From Spinacia oleracea (taxonomy: Eukaryota; Streptophyta; Magnoliopsida; Caryophyllales; Amaranthaceae), in assembly GCF_020520425.1 (NCBI RefSeq), contig NC_079488.1:90563285-90627284 (forward strand): DNA of 64,000 nucleotides, given 5' to 3'. A program made the position numbers and the translations under genes. Positions 58,930 to 64,000 of this stretch are shown here, in pieces (position 1 is the stretch's first letter; each line of letters starts with the position of its first letter). Under the pieces are notes generated by a model. The model was not told the DNA's origin and did not search any database. It saw only the letters and a list, made by a program, of their open reading frames with translations.

Positions 58930-59740
58930 TGTTGTAATAATTGGGTTTTCAAGGCAAATACTAGAATAAGAATAAGAACGAGTTTAGGAAATCGTTGCGC
59001 CGTGGTAACCAAACCACTGCCTTGAAAACGAGATTCGGTGCAACCGGGGTGCACAATTGTATCCACCGATTCGTTCCCTAAGGTTTACACAACTCTCAAC
59101 ACACAAAGGCACTTTTGGGTGATGAGATGGAGCCACATAAACTTATGCCCAAAAGAATAAGAAGGAAAAGGTTTGAAGAGATACAAATATTCATGACTTA
59201 ATCATGAACCAAAATTCTTCCATCCAAAACAAAAGGGAAAGGAGGAGGAGAGGAAGAGATCAATATATGTGTGTACCAACAACTCAGAAAATGAAGAGTA
59301 CTTATAGGATGTGTGGAGGAGACAAAACAATCCAAAGAAATCAAAGGTTTCAAAGGAATTCAATGATATTAATCAACCATAAACCCATGATAATGAAGAG
59401 TTGATAACCCCCATAATCAAGAGAAATAATGGACCAACTTAATCACCATAATCAGAATGATAATTGTCCATAAATAATACTTAAAAGGTTATCATAAAGG
59501 AGGAATCCAAAGAGAAGATAAAAAACGGACAACACCAAGAACCGATCTCGAAACCTGCCGGTTTTCCAAAACCTGCCGGTTTTCGGTTCACTTCAAAAAA
59601 TGCCTTTTAAGTCCGATTTTCAACTTACACTCGAAACCTGCCGGTTTCGGAAAACCTGGCAGGCAGGTTTTGAGAAACCTGCCGGTTTTCCAAACCTGGC
59701 AGGCAGGTTTTGAGCGCTTTTCCATCTTTAAATTCCAACA
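58930..59740 (-). repeat. 3' LTR of the non-coding copia-type element
   Basis: 811 bp. Positions 59550-59715 carry an array of AAACCTGCCGGTTTT and AACCTGGCAGGCAGGTTTTG words, themselves near-palindromic. Confidence 0.7.
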
Positions 59741-62700
59741 ATCCCCCACTAAAGATGAGAAAAGATACCAAATGAAAGAGGAAGATATTGGGCATAAGAG
59801 GAGCTTAATACATAACACTTGGTGTTACATAAAGTAAATTGAAACCAAATGCTTAGTGAAGTGAATTATGACTTACAAACCCAAGGGTGGACGAACCTTG
59901 AAACCCTTAAGTCCTTGATCAAAGAGTGGACTAACCTTGAAACTCTAAGATTTAAGTCACGCCCCCACAACACATACCTCACTCCAAAGATTATGTGGAC
60001 TCCGCAAAGTGTACGCGTTTTAAGCCATGCGTTTACCTTAGTTCTCATGGAAGCTCTAGGAAACCGCCCAAGTTTCCATAGAAGATGGCGAGTCTTCACA
60101 ACCATGTAGGTGAATCTTCAAGTGCTTCTCAAAATAGCACTTAGTCAATGGGGTTGAAATATGTTCACTTGTAGTGAACCATCAAGAGCTACCTCGTAGC
60201 TATATCAACCCCCACAAGACCATAAATTCATTAAGAACATAATATAATGTTCAACCTCTCAATAATTTTAGTTGGTGAATCCACAAGTTGAATGCGTCCA
60301 TTTCAATATGTTAGATTCATTAAGAGTTTATACAACTCAACCCTCATACAAACGGTGGTTCTCTTTAAAGTGCATCTCTACTAGCACCTTACCATTAAGA
60401 GTTCAAAGACTCAACCTCATCCAAGCATTACAACACATGTCATAGGGATAAACAAGTAATGCTTGTTAATTTACTCAAATGGGCATAAAGCCTATCCCCC
60501 TCGACATTTCAATCTTCAAGGATCATCATAAGTCCCAATTAAATATTCTTACCATAGTGCGTACCTTGCATTTCAATTTCCGTTAGAAATATAACCACAA
60601 GCAAGGATAATATATGATTACTCAAAAGCACACATGGTTTAGAAATCATAAAACAATTTGTTCTTGGTTAAACAAATTAAAATTGATGGGACACTTTTGT
60701 ATAACCCTCTTTTACAAAAATTAAAGTATGATCCTCAAGATCAACATAGCATCTCTTAGTGAAAGTACTTCATCAATATCAACCTCTATAATTCGCATCG
60801 AAAACTTCAAAGTAACATACCTTGAAAATAATGCAAATGAAGACCGCTATACCTTATCCATGGTACTTTGGAAAAATGAAGTAAACTCACGTTCACTATA
60901 AAATTTGTGAAAATAAAACCAAGTCAATTATTTCAAAGAAATTTCACAAATACTTGCTATGTCAAAATACCAACAATGCATATCATTATCATAGTGGAAA
61001 ACATATTAGCATCACTACCTAAATAACGTTTTAGGTCCTTTTAAAGGTTGGTGCTAAATAGTACATTCCACACACCCACAAATGATATGATTTTATATTT
61101 CACAAAACTTCTCAAAAATTTAAGAAAATGGCTTACTATGAAAACCAAACATTTGTTTTCATATATTAATCAAAACCATTTAATTAAATAACACTTTCAA
61201 CTTTCAAGGGAGAAGACATGGAATTCAATGAAGGTTTGAAACTCAATATTCAACATGTGATGTAAAACTAATTGGAGCACATCACCAACATATAGAGTAA
61301 AACAACCAAATATATTATCACCTTGGAAAACTAAGAATTGGAATTCTCCACACAAGTCACTACTCAAAAAACTATGAGAATTAAAATTCTACACGATCAA
61401 TATGCATCAAGATATTGATAAGGTACATGTACCATTACAAAGGTGATAACCTCAATACAAATAATGAATTCCATAAACACATAATTCTTATCCTCAAGCA
61501 TGGGAACTCATCACTCATGGTTTTACCACTTAGAACAATCACTTTACATACCTATGATAAAAGAGCATGCAATATAGGAATGAAAATTAAACTGCTCAAA
61601 AATCTAAGTGATATAAAACTTGTTCACAAAATAATAAGAATAAAAAAAATCTCACTCCCTTACGTTGATAAGGTTCTCCCAATTCAAGTATAGCCTTGAA
61701 ACTCCTAATAACCATCCGGTGAATAGTCATCAAACCCTTTCAAGAAAACATCTAGATATTCATATTCCTTAGGTAGGTTGCGAAACTCACAAGTAAGCTT
61801 AACTTACTCCCAAAATCTTTCCCTCAAAGGTTAACGACAAAAAGTCTCCATTGACAAATCACGGAATTAAGGTCTTACTCATAGGAATTGAAAACACAAC
61901 ACAAATTCAAGGCATACATAAAAACGTCCTTTAGCATAACGGGCAATTCTCATGCCTTGAAAACTCTGACTTCAAGTCTCTTCTAAATTCAACTTGTTCA
62001 CTACTAACAAAAGAATTAGAAGAAAATAGAACAATCAAGCAAGAGACACTTTAAACCCAACATGGAAATAATAAGCCCAAAAATTAAGATCATAAAATGA
62101 TCACTCAACAAGGTTAAACTATGAGAAATGCCATAATAAAATTATGTACTCAACAATTCCCATAAAACCATTTTAAGATCAATAAACCCTTAAAACTCAA
62201 GTCTCAAAACTTTTGGCCAACTTTAATGAAATTCCAACACCAACACAAATAAAAAGGCTATTTAGTCTCAACCATAGAAAATTCATTAAACAACACCATA
62301 CCAATCATGACAAGATTAATGGTCAAATTCCAAAAAGTGTAGTGACTCGAATAATCAGGTATACATCCAAGGAAAATATTATACGTAAAAACTCACTCAA
62401 CATATTCCAAGGAAAAGGGTTAACATAGTTTGCTTCCACAAACTCAAACACTTATGTTCTAGGGGGTCATCACAAGCTTATAATAACTTGCTCCAATGGG
62501 TACACAAAAAACTCTAAGGAATTAAATATGCATATTTCCAACAATGCATAAGAAACCATTGATTATGAAGTTACATACCCAATATTCATGGTGATAAACA
62601 AGAACTTGGAATCATACGTATACACCAATATTACTATGACAAGTTAGCGCTTGAAATGACAACGTACAAGGCTAATAATCTAATCACTATTAGAATAAAA

Positions 62701-63514
62701 CTACTTATTAAATACCCTTAGTAAAGCAAGTACACAAAGTCACAAGCCCAAAATTCCTCTACCAAGGAAAATATGACAATGCACAAATAATTCACATTAG
62801 TCTTTGAAAGATTAAAAACATAACTTTAATAAAACTAAGGTCTCCTCATGAAATTAAACATGCATGAAACCAAAGTAAACTGTAGAGTGCAATAACATGT
62901 TCATACATCATAAATAATTCAAATACTCTACTTTCTAGTAATCATTCCAACAAACATCATTTGACAATATAAAAATCAATTTTAATATTGTCATCTTCAC
63001 AAAATATAATTTGTTGAAATGACTATTAGAAATGAACATGTTAGAATAATATCTTATTAAAAGAAGTAGTTTAGAATGAACCTCCCTTGATATTAAATCA
63101 AGTATGTGTATTGTAAGACATTCCAAAATCTTCAATCAATCCTCCATCACGATATCATGACCACCATTCATCAATCATCTTCTTCCAAGACGTTACTTTT
63201 GACTTTCCGTATCCAGAAAAATCAGGTTCGTTGTTGAAGTTGTAACTGAAGATCTCGATCATCCAATGACAATCCGACCGTTGAAAATCAAGCCCAAGAT
63301 GTCCCGGATATTGTGTCAAAATTTCAGGACAATCGGACCACGGATGACCCTCGATCCGGATCAATCTTTGAGACTTCTCCCAGAAAAACGTGAATGAAAA
63401 ACATCTTTGGAAACCCTCTAAATTCCCTTTATCTTTCACTCAAACTCACAAATATAAATTTCCTCAAAAATCATAAGAAGTATTTAGCCATTGAAATATA
63501 TCTCGTTTTCAAAT
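59741..63514. other. Non-coding interior of the copia-type element
   Basis: A-rich on the plus strand with frequent stops in all frames. No gag, protease, RT or integrase words recognised. Close to the 5' LTR, GC-richer sequence around 63190-63400 could be leader. Confidence 0.55.
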
Positions 63515-64000
63515 TGTTGTAATAATTGGGTTTTCAAGGCAAATACTAGAATAAGAATAAGAACGAGTTTAGGAAATCGTTGCGCCGTGGTAACCAAACC
63601 ACTGCCTTGAAAACGAGATTCGGTGCAACCGGGGTGCACAATTGTATCCACCGATTCGTTCCCCAAGGTTTACACAACTCTCAACACACAAAGGCACTTT
63701 TGGGTGATGAGATGGAGCCACATAAACTTATGCCCAAAAGAATAAGAAGGAAAAGGTTTGAAGAGATACAAATATTCATGACTTAATCATGAACCAAAAT
63801 TCTTCCATCCAAAACAAAAGGGAAAGGAGGAGGAGAGGAAGAGATCAATATATGTGTGTACCAACAACTCAGAAAATGAAGAGTACTTATAGGATGTGTG
63901 GAGGAGACAAAACAATCCAAAGAAATCAAAGGTTTCAAAGGAATTCAATGATATTAATCAACCATAAACCCATGATAATGAAGAGTTGATAACCCCCATA
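63515..64000 (-). repeat. 5' LTR of the copia-type element, cut by window end
   Basis: The first 486 bp (in plus coordinates) match 58930-59415 with one difference seen. The palindrome array expected further right lies outside the window. Confidence 0.75.

Larger units (their letters stand above)
58930..64000 (-). mobile_element. Non-coding copia-type LTR element (LARD-like), running off the window
   Basis: The sequence from 58930 recurs from 63515 to the window end at a constant offset of 4,585 bp. One difference was noted in 486 bp (59079 T, 63664 C). On the minus strand the LTR starts TGTTGGAATTTAAAG, preceded by a purine tract CTTTAGTGGGGGAT, and ends CCAATTATTACAACA. This gives minus orientation with the 3' LTR at 58930-59740 and the 5' LTR starting at 63515. 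The 3.8-kb interior has no gag-pol frame. The longest frames (61415-61693, 63155-63439 minus) match nothing I know. A primer site next to the 5' LTR is not canonical. Confidence 0.7.

Overview
This is a nuclear segment from a flowering plant. The evidence is spliced genes with GT-AG introns, chloroplast-targeted enzymes, plant-type families (ABCA, HDS, lycopene beta-cyclase, PDX2, GH35 beta-galactosidase with a lectin tail) and a dense load of plant transposable elements. Protein similarity as I recall it fits a eudicot. An Amaranthaceae-like genome such as spinach or beet is only a guess.

Layout. 1-2421 (+) is the 3' end of a full-size ABCA-type ABC transporter. 2783-13857 (-) is a complete 19-exon HDS/ispG gene of the plastid MEP pathway, convergent with ABCA, with a transposon-filled penultimate intron. 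14744-15927 is a long-TIR Pack-MULE just upstream of HDS that carries an exon resembling the RNA polymerase II CTD phosphatases CPL1/CPL2. 16071-28098 is a nested stack: a Stowaway MITE was split by a hairpin-rich TIR element, which was split by a 10.3-kb Ty3/Gypsy retrotransposon with near-identical 2,892-bp LTRs. 28674-31926 holds small elements (CACTA, a Helitron-like end, a hAT-like MITE and another TIR MITE). 32507-34003 (+) is intronless chloroplast lycopene beta-cyclase. 34297-37748 is a truncated Ty1/copia copy, a second Pack-MULE with wall-associated-kinase-like fragments, and a foldback MITE. 38069-44437 (+) is complete PDX2 (vitamin B6 glutaminase subunit). 45471-51988 (-) is a complete 19-exon BGAL8-like beta-galactosidase, convergent with PDX2. 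52892-64000 is repeat territory: a MULE-like element saturated with a GTTCTTT motif, a TAGTGGC MITE, an Athila-like gag remnant, and a non-coding copia-type element running off the window.

Genes together. HDS makes HMBPP for plastid isoprenoids, and LCYB acts at the end of carotenoid synthesis fed by that pathway, so two isoprenoid genes lie about 19 kb apart. PDX2 supplies ammonia for PLP synthesis. BGAL works in the cell wall. There is no operon-like organisation. I did not find a convincing new enzymatic system. The most unusual signals are in mobile DNA: the GTTCTTT-rich element, two Pack-MULEs with recognisable host exons, GC-rich hairpins in the nested element, and LTRs carrying arrays of short palindromes. 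All coordinates and splice sites were worked out by eye from the sequence.
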